A stretch of DNA of 64,000 nucleotides from Acidobacteriota bacterium. GTDB taxonomy: Bacteria; Acidobacteriota; Blastocatellia; Pyrinomonadales; Pyrinomonadaceae. Shown here in pieces: positions 18,835 to 27,637 of this stretch. Each line of letters starts with the position of its first letter. Positions within the stretch are counted from its first letter, which is position 1. Where the stretch lies: contig JADJBB010000021.1 in the NCBI GenBank assembly GCA_016703965.1, forward strand, positions 434,001-498,000, written 5' to 3'. Both the position numbers and the translations under genes were made by a program. The notes beneath the pieces are model-generated. The model had not been told where the DNA came from. It did no database searches and saw only the letters and a program-made list of their open reading frames with translations.

Positions 18835-19944
18835 TTACTCGAGTCCTATTAGATCCACATCCGTCAAACTTACGGTTACATCATTCAAAACTTGTGGAGC
18901 AAATCTATATCGTTTGCTGGAAGCTGTCACCGTATAGTCGTCGTAGGGTATAACGTTCTCGAATCTGTACAGTCCAAATGAACTAGTCGTTGCAAGTCTG
19001 TACCCACCATTTGAGTCGGTCAGTTTAACCGCTATATTAGATAGAGCTATGCCGAACGCATTTGTTACTTTGCCCGAAATAGTTGTCTCAAGCGAATAGG
19101 CGATGCGGTTAGGCGATCCGTTTAGATTTCCGGATATTTCGCCCTTCGTTGACCAATCGATCAGCCGCTGTTTTATTGTTGTGGGGCTAGCGTTAGGGTC
19201 GGCCTCACGCATCAATGCCACAACCCCTCCAACTCACGGAGTTGAGGCTGACGTTCCATAAAAAGAGGTGGTCGCGGTGTCGCTCGTATTGGTCGTGCTG
19301 GTTCCGCCGCCCGACGCAAACAGGGTTACGCAGCTACCATAGTTCGAATAGCTGGTTAAGTATTCGGCACTATTGATATATAACGCACCCACAACAATTG
19401 CGTCGAGTTGAGTTTGCGGACACGCATCTGCTGAATCGTTGCCCGCAGCGACTACCCAAGTAACCCCCGATGAGATAGATGTATTAATCGCAGTCACCTC
19501 AGCCGCGCCGAAGAACCTGGAATTGTAAGAGATAACGACGACAGCCGGATCAATCCTATTTGTTGTAATCCAGTTGGCGGCAGCAATAAGTGGATTTGGG
19601 TAGTTTGGCGGCGGTGAGCAATTCGAGACCAAATGAATATAACTGCTCGTGGCTGCACCGTACGAAGAACTGCCCAATAATCCCGCAACCATTGTTCCAT
19701 GATTCAACCCAGGACTTGAAGGGTTCAAATTGCATGGATCGTAAACGATATCGGCCCGTCCGCCGAATTCTTGATGGGTATAGCGCAATGTGTCATCGAC
19801 AAGGTAAGTGTGGATGCCGCTTCCTGTTCGATCATAAGTATAGGTACTATCGAGCGGTAAACTACGCTGGTCGAGTCGGTCGATAGGATACTCTACGGCT
19901 TTGATGCAAAGCGAGAGACACAAAAAAGACAAAAATAAAGTCAA
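18835..19944 (-). CDS. Secreted subtilisin/proteinase-K-like protease with in-frame TGA and C-terminal carboxypeptidase-regulatory-like domain
   Basis: Peptidase S8, proteinase-K-like branch: IDRLDQRSLPLDSTYTYDRT opening, Asp in HTYLVDDTLR, His in LNHGTMVAG, oxyanion Asn in VVAAGND, Ser in YGTSASTP. Immediately after GTSASTP comes TGA (19236-19234), then VGGVVALMREADP in the same frame, exactly where the family continues (GTSxxTPHVAGxxALM). The rest (18835-19221) holds the end of the catalytic domain and a C-terminal domain also found in the next gene. No I9 propeptide is visible. The start is a TTG at 19944 followed by a hydrophobic signal-like stretch; no ATG is in frame upstream. The TGA is a nonsense mutation, a base error, or a recoded codon. 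Confidence 0.75.
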
Positions 19945-19965
19945 TATTCTCGTAGTGGTATCCTC

Positions 19966-19987
19966 GGAAGCCTTAGATCTGGCTTCC
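19966..19987 (-). promoter_or_regulatory. Perfect hairpin between the cohesin-like and protease genes
   Basis: GGAAGCC (19966-19972) pairs with GGCTTCC (19981-19987) around an 8-base loop. No T run follows on the minus strand, so it is not a standard terminator; it may be a processing or attenuation hairpin inside a shared transcript. Confidence 0.4.
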
Positions 19988-20021
19988 CGTTATTACATTT
20001 CTGTTTAATAAAAGTTATGAG

Positions 20022-20810
20022 TTACTGCTGACCGACAAAGTCGAAATCAATCAAAGTATCGACGAATTGAAGTATGCGTGGCGTAAAACGATATCGTCGC
20101 GAATTGACCCCAATCGTGTAAGAGCGACCTGCTTCGATATCGGTAAATCGATAGTGGCCAAAAGAGCTAGTTGTCGTGATACGACTGATGCCATTTGCGT
20201 CGGTGACCACAACGATAGCATTTCTGATCCCGCGGCCATCCGATGTAAGAACTCGCCCCGAGACTTCGACTCCGGCCGCGGCTGCACCAACTACAACATA
20301 CCCTGGTTCGTATGTGGCTGGAAGTAGGACTCCCGTTGCATTAGAAACACTTTGCGGTATCGGAACGCTAGCGAACGCGATCTGATAGACGCCGACCGGG
20401 GCATTCCCCCGAAATGTAAAAGTGACACTAGCAATATTTCTTGTACCGGTGCTGTAGGTGTTCGTCGAGTCAATACGAATGCCGATCTGACCCGGTAAAG
20501 TAGTGTTTGTCGCGATAGAAGATTCGGCAGGAACCCCGCTGCCGATTCTAATGACCGGGTCGCTCAGCACTGTCTGCGGATAGTAGAAGCTGAAACCTAC
20601 CGAGGATTCGTCACCCTGAGCAACGAGCTGAAAGTTAATTGTGACTGGAGTCGCGAAACCACCGGGTACTGACACATTTGTCGCTCTAATTACACGTTCA
20701 CCTTGTGCTTTTATTGACTCAGTCAAAAAACCCGAAGCGGCCAAACCTAAAACAACCCCAAACACCAAAATACGACAAGATATAAAAGACGTTACTGTAG
20801 ATTTTTTCAT
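20022..20810 (-). CDS. Secreted cohesin-like protein with C-terminal carboxypeptidase-regulatory-like domain
   Basis: 262 aa. Long signal peptide to about residue 36 (KAQG). A cohesin-like beta-sandwich (about 40-170): PVTINFQLVAQGDESSVGFS, IASVTFTFRGNAPVGVYQIAF. Then a regulatory-like domain (178-262) with TTSSFGHYRFTDIEAG, SRRYRFTPRILQF and DFDFVGQQ, matched nearly motif for motif by the C-terminus of the adjacent protease (TTSSFGLYRFENV, SKRYRFAPQVL, DVDLIGLE). Upstream are a good promoter and direct repeats next to an AraC-type gene. The role is unknown; an extracellular adhesion or scaffold function is inferred from the fold. Confidence 0.75.
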   Translation of the reverse strand: MKKSTVTSFISCRILVFGVVLGLAASGFLTESIKAQGERVIRATNVSVPGGFATPVTINFQLVAQGDESSVGFSFYYPQTVLSDPVIRIGSGVPAESSIATNTTLPGQIGIRIDSTNTYSTGTRNIASVTFTFRGNAPVGVYQIAFASVPIPQSVSNATGVLLPATYEPGYVVVGAAAAGVEVSGRVLTSDGRGIRNAIVVVTDANGISRITTTSSFGHYRFTDIEAGRSYTIGVNSRRYRFTPRILQFVDTLIDFDFVGQQ

Positions 20811-20848
20811 TTTTTTAGCCCCTTATTGAGAAATTGTGCCGTTATGTT

Positions 20849-20877
20849 AATTATGAGGCGGAAATCAAGTGGGTCAA
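20849..20877 (-). promoter_or_regulatory. Predicted promoter of the cohesin-like/protease unit
   Basis: Minus strand: TTGACC (20877-20872), a 17-base spacer, ATAATT (20854-20849), 38 bases before the ATG at 20810. Good match to a vegetative promoter. The AraC-type direct repeats lie just upstream of the -35 box. Confidence 0.6.
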
Positions 20878-20882
20878 CAACT

Positions 20883-20918
20883 ATTCTTGAGCCAAAACAA
20901 CGGATTCTGAGCCAAAAC
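20883..20918. promoter_or_regulatory. Direct-repeat operator, likely AraC-type
   Basis: GAGCCAAAAC occurs at 20889-20898 and 20909-20918, exactly 20 bases apart (two helical turns), each preceded by ATTCT. AraC-family activators bind such direct half-sites next to the -35 box, which starts here at 20877. The site abuts the end of the AraC-type gene. Confidence 0.55.
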
Positions 20919-20920
20919 CA

Positions 20921-21277
20921 TCATTCCTGTCCATTTTCGCTTTTGTGGCGGTGTCTTTTATGGAAAAGGCTGCGGTATTGAGTCGGCGTAAGGCGGAATT
21001 TCTTCTTGAAGTCGCGGGCAAAATGACTGGGGTCAGGTATCCCGACGTGGATGCCGATCTGGTCGATGTGGTCGTACGTTATTTCGATGAGATGTATTGC
21101 TTTTTCCAGACGCTTTTCTTTTAGCCAGGCCGCTGGCGAGTTTTTGAGAACCCTTTTGAAGGCTACGGGGAAATGAGACAGCGAGATACCAGTCTTTTTA
21201 GCCATCATCTCTACCGTCCAATCTTCATCCAAATGTTCGAGCAAGTGTTCCTGAAAATCTAAAATTTGTTCTTCCAC
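20921..21277 (-). CDS. AraC-family regulator, DNA-binding domain only
   Basis: 118 aa covering just the double helix-turn-helix: WTVEMMAKKTGISLSHFPVAFKR (first HTH) and IDQIGIHVGIPDPSHFARDFKKKFRLTPTQYR (second, with the family signature). No sensor or dimerisation domain. It stands directly upstream of the cohesin-like/protease genes on the same strand, next to paired direct repeats, so it is the obvious candidate activator of those genes. Confidence 0.88.
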   Translation of the reverse strand: MEEQILDFQEHLLEHLDEDWTVEMMAKKTGISLSHFPVAFKRVLKNSPAAWLKEKRLEKAIHLIEITYDHIDQIGIHVGIPDPSHFARDFKKKFRLTPTQYRSLFHKRHRHKSENGQE

Positions 21278-21690
21278 CGTGAGAGTCCTCCAGTTAGGGA
21301 TTGAAGAATGTTCAGCAAAAAAATATACAATCTATGCTCTCGCGGGAGAGCCGGAATGTCTTGCGATAGAAAGGTTGCAGACGATCAGAGAGGCAAGACA
21401 ACCGTGGAAAAGGTCGCTTTCAAGCTTTTTGAAAGTAAAAATCAGAATATTCCCTTGAGATGTGAAATGCAAGGAATTCTTCCTTAACAGCTTCGCTCTA
21501 AAGTATAATCCGCGCGTCTAGCAAAGACCTTCGACCAATCTCCCAAATACCTCTACCAAACTTCGTGAAACAGTGAAAAATGGGGTGATTCACCTCTACC
21601 AATCGCACGGCTGTTTTTGCCTCCGGCGGCGACGGAAGAGTGGGCAAAAGCCAGTATTTATGAGGGTCTCAGCCTTGGTATCGGTAAAAG

Positions 21691-21706
21691 TGTGAATCGA
21701 TTCACA
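21691..21706. promoter_or_regulatory. Perfect 16-bp palindrome TGTGAATCGATTCACA
   Basis: Fits the CRP/FNR-type consensus TGTGA-N6-TCACA exactly. A shorter related palindrome GGTGATTCACC lies at 21584-21594. No gene start is close on the plus strand; the nearest on the minus strand is the AraC-type gene about 415 bases away, so the target is unclear. Confidence 0.4.
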
Positions 21707-21790
21707 GTTTTTATTGGGTAATTCTTGGTAAAGTTTGGTGAAAAGTGATCTTACACAGAAGTTCCACTCGCGGGGCTCCGATTCTGAAGC

Positions 21791-21823
21791 AAAAAAGCCG
21801 CTGCCTGAGATCCGCAGCGGCTT
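21791..21823 (-). terminator. Rho-independent terminator of the M61 peptidase gene
   Basis: GCCGCTGC (21797-21804) pairs perfectly with GCAGCGGC (21814-21821); on the minus strand the stem is followed by TTTTTT. Lies 27 bases after the M61 stop codon. Confidence 0.9.
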
Positions 21824-21849
21824 CTATTTTCTGACAAATATCGACCGGT

Positions 21850-23700
21850 TTAGAGGTCACCGTTCAGGTACTGTTTGTAGAGTTTCTTCTGCTCTTCGGT
21901 AGCGCCGGAAATGACAGAGAAATCATATTCCTGTCTCTTATCATTTCCCAATTTGAAATCGATATCGCGCAGCTTGTCGAACCGGAAGATCGTGAGCTTG
22001 ACCTTGTCGTTCGGCTTCTTTTCATTCAGATAGCTTGTCATGAACTGAGTACTCGCCCGATAGCCGTCGATCGCCACGATCTGGTCACCGGTGTTGAGGC
22101 CCTGATCGTAAGCCGGCGTTCCGGCCGAGATCGAGCGGATGCTGAGAACTCCGTTGGCTTCGGCGGTGTCGGCACCGATATAGGCCTTGGAAGCGTTCGG
22201 CGTCTTCATGTTCAGATTGAGCCCGAATGGGTTAGCGAACGCGTTGTAATCGATCTCAGCAACGCCGCGAACGTATTTCGCAAAGAAATCATCGAGACTC
22301 TTTCCCGCCATCGTTTCACATGACTTCTGATAATCGGCGGGCGTATAGTTCTTGCCTTTCTTGAAGAATTCCGTATAGAGATGCCGCATCACATCGTCCA
22401 GCGATTTCGCACCGCCCGACGAGGCCCGGATCGCCATATCGAGCATCATATTTACGATCTCGCCCTTGTCGTAGTAAGAGATCTGGTTGTTGACCGCGTT
22501 CTCATCAGGCCGGTAATACTTGATCCACGCATCGAAACTTGCGGATTCCACGCTGGTCTCGAGCCGGCCCGGCCGATTCTGCAGTGCCTGGATCCCAGCC
22601 GCTCGCTGACGTAGGAACTCCTTATCTGAGATAAGCCCGGCACGGACGAGAAGCAGATTCGAATAGTACTCAGTTCCACCCTCGGCGACCCAGAGAAGCT
22701 TGGTGTAGTTCTCGTTCTCGTAATCGAAAGGCCCGAGAGCATCGGGGCGGATGCGCTTGACGTTGAAATTGTGAAAATATTCATGTGCAACGAGGCCCAG
22801 AAAGCCCTTGTAGCGGGCGTCGGGCTTGAATCCGAATCGGTTCGTCTGAAGAGCAGTTGAGTTCAAATGCTCCAAACCACCACCGCCGCGTGTATTTACA
22901 ATGAACGTATAATTGTCATAAGCCAGCTCGCCAAATATCTTATAGCTCTCCTCAACGATCTTGGCCGTGTCTACAGCCAGCTTTTTCAGATCATAATTGC
23001 CCTCGCCGGTGATGACAAACCGGTGCGATTTTCCCTGAACATCGAACTTGTATTCCTTGAAATCACTAACCTCAAATGGCGAATCATAAAGAACATCGTA
23101 GTTTTCTGCCCTGAACGTATTTGCCTGGCCTTCGACCGGCGGAAGGCCTGTTGCGACCCGCCAATTACCGTACGGGTTAACCTTTACCGTCGATGGAGCA
23201 GCCAAATGATCTTTTACAAAGAACAATGCTGCTGAGTTATTCCAAAAGGCGTGTTCATCATTCACCTCGTTGGTTCGAACGGTCAATTCATTCGAATAAA
23301 CAAGGTACTTCGCAACTATTTCCTTTGCGCCCTTGGTATCGATAGCCCAGGTATTTTTGTTCGATTTTGCCCACGTGAGCTCGTTGCCCGAGGCATCTTT
23401 GGCCGAGAAATTCTGCACGTGACGTGCATATTCCCGGATCAGGTAGCTGCCCGGCGTCCAGACCGGCATTTTCAGCTCGGCTTTCTCAGGCATTTGTGCC
23501 CATTTGACCTTCATCTCAACCTCGAGCAGATGGGTCCAGGGCTTGGACATCGAGACCGTATAGCTGATCTCAGGCGGAACCGCCTTAACAACAGGCGCCG
23601 GCGTCGGCTTTTGAGCCGGCTTTTTTTGAGCAGGTGTTTCCTGATTCATAGCAAATAAAAATGCGGCAAGCAGAACAAGAACAATCGTGGATTTGAACAT
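21850..23700 (-). CDS. M61 family metallopeptidase with PDZ domain
   Basis: 616 aa, signal peptide at 1-24. M61 N-terminal domain, a catalytic core with H306-E-Y-F-H310 zinc motif and downstream Glu in WVAEGGTEYY (E340), the G-G-G-G-L-E-H loop upstream (272-278), and a C-terminal PDZ domain (about 500-590: GVLSIRSISAGTPAYDQGLNTGDQIVAIDG). Matches the glycyl-aminopeptidase type found in bacteria; acts in the periplasm or outside. Followed by a strong terminator, and divergent from the Uma2 gene, so it is likely monocistronic. Confidence 0.92.
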   Translation of the reverse strand: MFKSTIVLVLLAAFLFAMNQETPAQKKPAQKPTPAPVVKAVPPEISYTVSMSKPWTHLLEVEMKVKWAQMPEKAELKMPVWTPGSYLIREYARHVQNFSAKDASGNELTWAKSNKNTWAIDTKGAKEIVAKYLVYSNELTVRTNEVNDEHAFWNNSAALFFVKDHLAAPSTVKVNPYGNWRVATGLPPVEGQANTFRAENYDVLYDSPFEVSDFKEYKFDVQGKSHRFVITGEGNYDLKKLAVDTAKIVEESYKIFGELAYDNYTFIVNTRGGGGLEHLNSTALQTNRFGFKPDARYKGFLGLVAHEYFHNFNVKRIRPDALGPFDYENENYTKLLWVAEGGTEYYSNLLLVRAGLISDKEFLRQRAAGIQALQNRPGRLETSVESASFDAWIKYYRPDENAVNNQISYYDKGEIVNMMLDMAIRASSGGAKSLDDVMRHLYTEFFKKGKNYTPADYQKSCETMAGKSLDDFFAKYVRGVAEIDYNAFANPFGLNLNMKTPNASKAYIGADTAEANGVLSIRSISAGTPAYDQGLNTGDQIVAIDGYRASTQFMTSYLNEKKPNDKVKLTIFRFDKLRDIDFKLGNDKRQEYDFSVISGATEEQKKLYKQYLNGDL

Positions 23701-23778
23701 TCGATATATATCTCCGGCAAGCTGTGGTTTACTGAAACAATATTCTACTATGAATCAAAACTTTGCTAAAATTTGAGT

Positions 23779-24372
23779 ATGGGTTTGCCAAAACTAAAGA
23801 CCAAGCTCAGCGTTGAGGACTATCTCGAAGGAGAGAAGGTAAGTCCGATAAGACATGAGTTTGTTGATGGCGAAGTCTACGCGATGGCGGGTGGTAGTGA
23901 CAATCATAACCGAATAGTAGGTGAGATAGTCACAACGCTTTCGATGCATCTTCGCGGGTCAAAGTGCGAGCCCTTTTTCGGCGATATCAAAGTTAGAGTT
24001 ACAAGCAAGGTTTACTATTACCCTGATGTATTGGTTTCTTGTGAGGAAACCCCGGACGATCCATACTTTCGAAACAACCCAATACTCATCATTGAGGTAA
24101 CCTCGCCTTCGACCAAAAAGATCGATCGCCGCGAAAAGCTTCTTTTCTACCAGCAGATGCCGAGCGTTCAGGAATATGTGGTTGTCGACCAGCACAAGAT
24201 GAACGTTGAGGTCCATCGCCGTCAGCCAAATGGCGGTTGGATAACTTATTATTTCAATGAAAAGAGCGATATTGTCGAGCTAGCCTCAGTCGATCTAACC
24301 ATTCCCCTTCCGGATCTTTACCGCCGGGTTCAGTTTGATAAAAATGCAAGACGAGACGAAGACGACGACTAA
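23779..24372 (+). CDS. Uma2 family (DUF820) putative restriction-like endonuclease
   Basis: 197 aa from the ATG at 23779. PD-(D/E)xK-type core typical of Uma2: RHEFVDGEVYAMAGGSDNHNRI, then YYYPDVLVSCEE and PILIIEVTSPSTKKIDRREK, with the catalytic D, E and K residues in place. Common in cyanobacteria and acidobacteria, often in many copies; biological role unknown. Its end overlaps the MFS gene start by 29 bases. Confidence 0.88.
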   Translation: MGLPKLKTKLSVEDYLEGEKVSPIRHEFVDGEVYAMAGGSDNHNRIVGEIVTTLSMHLRGSKCEPFFGDIKVRVTSKVYYYPDVLVSCEETPDDPYFRNNPILIIEVTSPSTKKIDRREKLLFYQQMPSVQEYVVVDQHKMNVEVHRRQPNGGWITYYFNEKSDIVELASVDLTIPLPDLYRRVQFDKNARRDEDDD

Positions 24373-25597
24373 CGAAAAATTCTTCACCGCCCCACTTATA
24401 ATCATTTTCGTTACGATCTTTGTTGATCTGATCGGATTTGGAATGGTGATCCCGATCCTGCCGTACTACGCGAATACCGACCCGTACAATGCGACACCTT
24501 TACAGATCGGGTTTCTGGTCGCGACCTATTCACTAATGCAGTTTTTCTTTTCGCCGATCCTGGGCCGATTATCTGATCGGTACGGACGGCGCCCCGTGCT
24601 GTTTATTAGCATTTTGGGTTCGGCGGCCGGTTATTTTGTCATAGGTTTTGCAGGCACATTGCTCCTTGTATTTGTTGGCCGGATCATTGGCGGGATAACA
24701 GGCGGGAATATCTCGACCGCCCAGGCCTACATCGCTGACGTTACATCGAAGGAAAATCGGGCAAAAGGAATGGGGCTCTTCGGTGCGGCATTTGGGCTAG
24801 GGTTTGTTTTCGGGCCTGCGGGTGCGGGGATCCTCAGCAAATATGGCGTCCACGTACCATTTTTCTTCGCCGCCGCGCTGTCGCTCGTTAACGCAATAGT
24901 TCTCTATTTTATTCTTCCCGAATCGCTAACCCCCGAAAAGCGGGCTGAGGCACCAAAACGGAAGAATCGCTTCCTGGAGATATTCGAATCGTTTGCCCAC
25001 AAGGAGTTTAGAGAGATCAATATCGTCTACTTCCTGCTTGTCACCGCGTTCTCGATCATGACCTATGCTTTTGTACTCTACACGGCATTTCGGTTCGGCT
25101 TTACGGCGGAGCAGAATGGTTATTTATTCGCCTTTATCGGGATAATCGCAATTATTGCTCAGGGCGTTCTATTCAATCGCCTGGTACAAAAATTCGGCGA
25201 GTCTACATTGGTTGTTGCGGGGTGTTTGATGATGGTGGCGAGCCTTTTCTTGGTTCCGATCGTGGGGCCCGGATATGGAGGAGTTACAGTTCTTTTGCTC
25301 GGAACCGCGCTGCTCGCATTTGGAAATTCCCTGGCATCGCCGGGCCTGACAAGTCTTGCGTCAAAAACGGCTTCTGAAAAAGATCAAGGCCGAACGCTCG
25401 GGATCATGCAGTCCGGAGCATCTCTGGCCCGCGTGATCGGGCCGGTTCTCGGCGGCCTGCTTCTGAATAATTCGCTGAATCTGGTTGATGATTCCACGCT
25501 GTACCGCACATTCTGGACGGCTTCAGGGATCATGTTCGTGGCTTTTCTGGTTGCTCTGTATTTTGCGAGAACCGCAAATGAAAAGATGATCGCTTAG
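24344..25597 (+). CDS. MFS transporter, TetA-like drug:H+ antiporter family
   Basis: 417 aa from ATG 24344 (a TTG lies 9 bases before). Twelve-helix pattern. Motif A GRLSDRYGRRPV between helices 2 and 3, the RIIGGITGGNISTAQAYIADVT segment typical of DHA1/TetA members. Substrate cannot be inferred; many such proteins are not resistance pumps. Overlaps the Uma2 gene and meets the histidine-kinase gene tail to tail at 25594-25597. Confidence 0.9.
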   Translation: MQDETKTTTNEKFFTAPLIIIFVTIFVDLIGFGMVIPILPYYANTDPYNATPLQIGFLVATYSLMQFFFSPILGRLSDRYGRRPVLFISILGSAAGYFVIGFAGTLLLVFVGRIIGGITGGNISTAQAYIADVTSKENRAKGMGLFGAAFGLGFVFGPAGAGILSKYGVHVPFFFAAALSLVNAIVLYFILPESLTPEKRAEAPKRKNRFLEIFESFAHKEFREINIVYFLLVTAFSIMTYAFVLYTAFRFGFTAEQNGYLFAFIGIIAIIAQGVLFNRLVQKFGESTLVVAGCLMMVASLFLVPIVGPGYGGVTVLLLGTALLAFGNSLASPGLTSLASKTASEKDQGRTLGIMQSGASLARVIGPVLGGLLLNNSLNLVDDSTLYRTFWTASGIMFVAFLVALYFARTANEKMIA

Positions 25598-27636
25598 CTT
25601 ACCGCTCTTTGTTTGATAGCATCCTTTGCGGCCGGAAAGATAAGGCGAAAAGTCGTTCCTTCACCCTCAGCACTGAAAGCTTCGATCGCTCCATTGTGTT
25701 CCTGAACGATGCCGTACGACACGGCAAGTCCGAGGCCCGTTCCGTTTCCGACGCCCTTGGTGGTGAAGAACGGATCGAAGACCTTTTTGAGATTCGCGGT
25801 CGGGATTCCCTGTCCGTTGTCGATCACCTCGATAACCACGCCGTAGTCGTTTCCGGCGAAAGTGCGGAGCCTGATGGTACCGTTCTCAAACATCGCATCG
25901 CGAGCGTTGAGAATAAGATTGGTGAACACCTGCTGCAATTTACCGCCGCTGCCTGAGATCATCGGCAGATCTTCTGAGTATTCCTTAACGATCTCGATAC
26001 TCGATTTGCGAAGCTGAGGTTCGAGCAGCTGAAGCGTATCATTCAAGAGCTTGTTGATCTGGATCTCGCCAAACTCCTCAGCATTGCCGGTACGGGAAAA
26101 ATTAAGTAGATTTCCCACGATGTTCGAGGCACGGTCCGTCTGGCGCTGCATTTTCTGCAGGAGGGCGTGCTTCGGATCGGTCTCGGGTATCATTCCGAGC
26201 AGCATTTGCGTGTAGCTGGAAACGCCTGTCAGCGGCGTGTTCACTTCATGAGCGACGCCAGCCGCGAGCAGGCCGATGCTTGAAAGTTTTTCGCTCTGCT
26301 GTAGTGTTTCTTCAAGCTTTACACGTGACGAGACGTTTTCCAGGACGATGATGGCTCCAGTTTGTTGGTTTGAAACTGATCGGAGCGGAGCGACGGCGAC
26401 GTTTAGAATGAGCGATTTGCCGCCCTTGTCGTAGGTATGCAGCTTGTAAGCGTTACGGATCTCCGTTAAGTGCCACCGAGATTTGCCGAGGATGTTTTCG
26501 AGATTCAAAGCAAAACTTTGGTCAAAAATATCTTCAACAACGCGGCCCACAACCTGATCGCGATCGAGGCCCATCATCTGCTCGAATGGCGAGTTGCATC
26601 GAATGATTCGGCCGTCTTCGTCAACCGCAAGCAGGCCGACGTTGACCGATTCTACGATCGACTCGTTAAATTCCTTGAGAAGGGCGAGTTCCTCAGTATG
26701 TTGTTTTTGCTGGCCGTAAAGACGGCTGTTTTCGATTGCAACGGCGATGTATCCTGAGACGGTTTTAAGGATATCGAGATCTTCTGAAGAAAGCAGCGAG
26801 CCGTCCGTCGCTCGTCCCAGGCCGATAACGGCTATCATTTGTCCGCCCGCTAAGCACGGGACAAAGTAATGAAGCTCCTGCCGAATAACGGCTTTACTGT
26901 GGCCATTTCCATTTACGTCTGCCAGCGTAATGTCGAATTCTGGTGCATCAAATTCGTCTGCTCGAACAACACCCTTGGCCGCCGATTTTTGGCGGATCAT
27001 CGTGCGAAAATCGTTTGGGATCTTATATTCCTCACTTAAGCCCACCGATTTCGCCAGGCGATAATTTTCAGGTGACTGGTCATCCTCGATAAAGATCGCG
27101 ACCTTTTGCACATCCAGAACCTGCCGCAGCCGCTGAGCGAGCCCGTCGAGCAAAGGATCAAGAGCAGTAGTTGCTGACAACGTTCTGCCAAAATCGAGAA
27201 GGCTGCGCCGCAGATCGTAACGCTCGCCGTAGAAAAAGCGATCAGCACGTTCCTGCAGAAATTTCTTAAGCGGCTCGCTGAGCAGCACGATCGCTCCCAT
27301 TGCCACGATCGCGATCAGGGCTCGAAGCGTGATCTCGGTAGGCGAGAGATTGTTGCCGACCGCAAGGAAAACCAATCCGAGAGCAACTGCTCCGATCATC
27401 ATGGCGATTGCGACCGTTGTCATCGCGTAAACGAGAGCCCGCCGAACAACGACATCGACATCCATCAGCCGATAGCGAACGACCGAATGGCCAAAACTTA
27501 ACGGTATCAGAGCGAGCGGCAGCGTTGTGATCGCTGCGCTGAAATTATCTTCCGGTATTTGGACCCCGAACCGCGTGATCAGTTGCATTACGACGACTGG
27601 AAATATGGCCGCGATCGTTCCCCACATCGCCCATTT
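25594..27636 (-). CDS. Membrane histidine kinase, C-terminal part (TM-GAF-PAS-HisKA-HATPase)
   Basis: About 680 codons in this frame. Contains the last transmembrane helices (LALIPLSFGHSVVRYRLMDVDVVVRRALVY), a coiled segment, a GAF domain (VQKVAIFIEDD...), a PAS domain (LLAVDEDGRIIRCNSPFEQMMG), HisKA with the phospho-His in GVAHEVNTPLTG, and the ATPase G-boxes (DNGQGIP, GNGTGLGLAVSYGI). It starts out of frame from its N-terminal half: one extra G in TTGGAAATGG (27637-27638) separates them. With that base removed, RQRL joins KWAMWGTIAAIF as in related kinases. No response regulator is adjacent. Confidence 0.88.
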   Translation of the reverse strand, partial: KWAMWGTIAAIFPVVVMQLITRFGVQIPEDNFSAAITTLPLALIPLSFGHSVVRYRLMDVDVVVRRALVYAMTTVAIAMMIGAVALGLVFLAVGNNLSPTEITLRALIAIVAMGAIVLLSEPLKKFLQERADRFFYGERYDLRRSLLDFGRTLSATTALDPLLDGLAQRLRQVLDVQKVAIFIEDDQSPENYRLAKSVGLSEEYKIPNDFRTMIRQKSAAKGVVRADEFDAPEFDITLADVNGNGHSKAVIRQELHYFVPCLAGGQMIAVIGLGRATDGSLLSSEDLDILKTVSGYIAVAIENSRLYGQQKQHTEELALLKEFNESIVESVNVGLLAVDEDGRIIRCNSPFEQMMGLDRDQVVGRVVEDIFDQSFALNLENILGKSRWHLTEIRNAYKLHTYDKGGKSLILNVAVAPLRSVSNQQTGAIIVLENVSSRVKLEETLQQSEKLSSIGLLAAGVAHEVNTPLTGVSSYTQMLLGMIPETDPKHALLQKMQRQTDRASNIVGNLLNFSRTGNAEEFGEIQINKLLNDTLQLLEPQLRKSSIEIVKEYSEDLPMISGSGGKLQQVFTNLILNARDAMFENGTIRLRTFAGNDYGVVIEVIDNGQGIPTANLKKVFDPFFTTKGVGNGTGLGLAVSYGIVQEHNGAIEAFSAEGEGTTFRLIFPAAKDAIKQRAVS

Positions 27637-27637
27637 C

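Larger units (their letters stand above)
21278..21849. other. 572-base gap without a protein gene
   Basis: No coding region seen. It contains a GCTCTC-gcgg-GAGAGC hairpin, a CTTTCAA-gcttt-TTGAAAG hairpin (21417-21435), the repeat ACCTCTACCAA twice (about 21549 and 21592), TTGGTA in inverse orientation near 21675 and 21725, a GGTGATTCACC palindrome (21584-21594), a 16-base palindrome (21691-21706) and the terminator of the M61 gene. Confidence 0.6.

Noticed and set aside
21541..21740. Degenerate CRISPR array
   Set aside because: Repeated units are 6-11 bases, unevenly spaced and in both orientations; no cas genes nearby.
24344..25597. Tetracycline resistance pump
   Set aside because: General MFS/TetA-like features only; no evidence of substrate.
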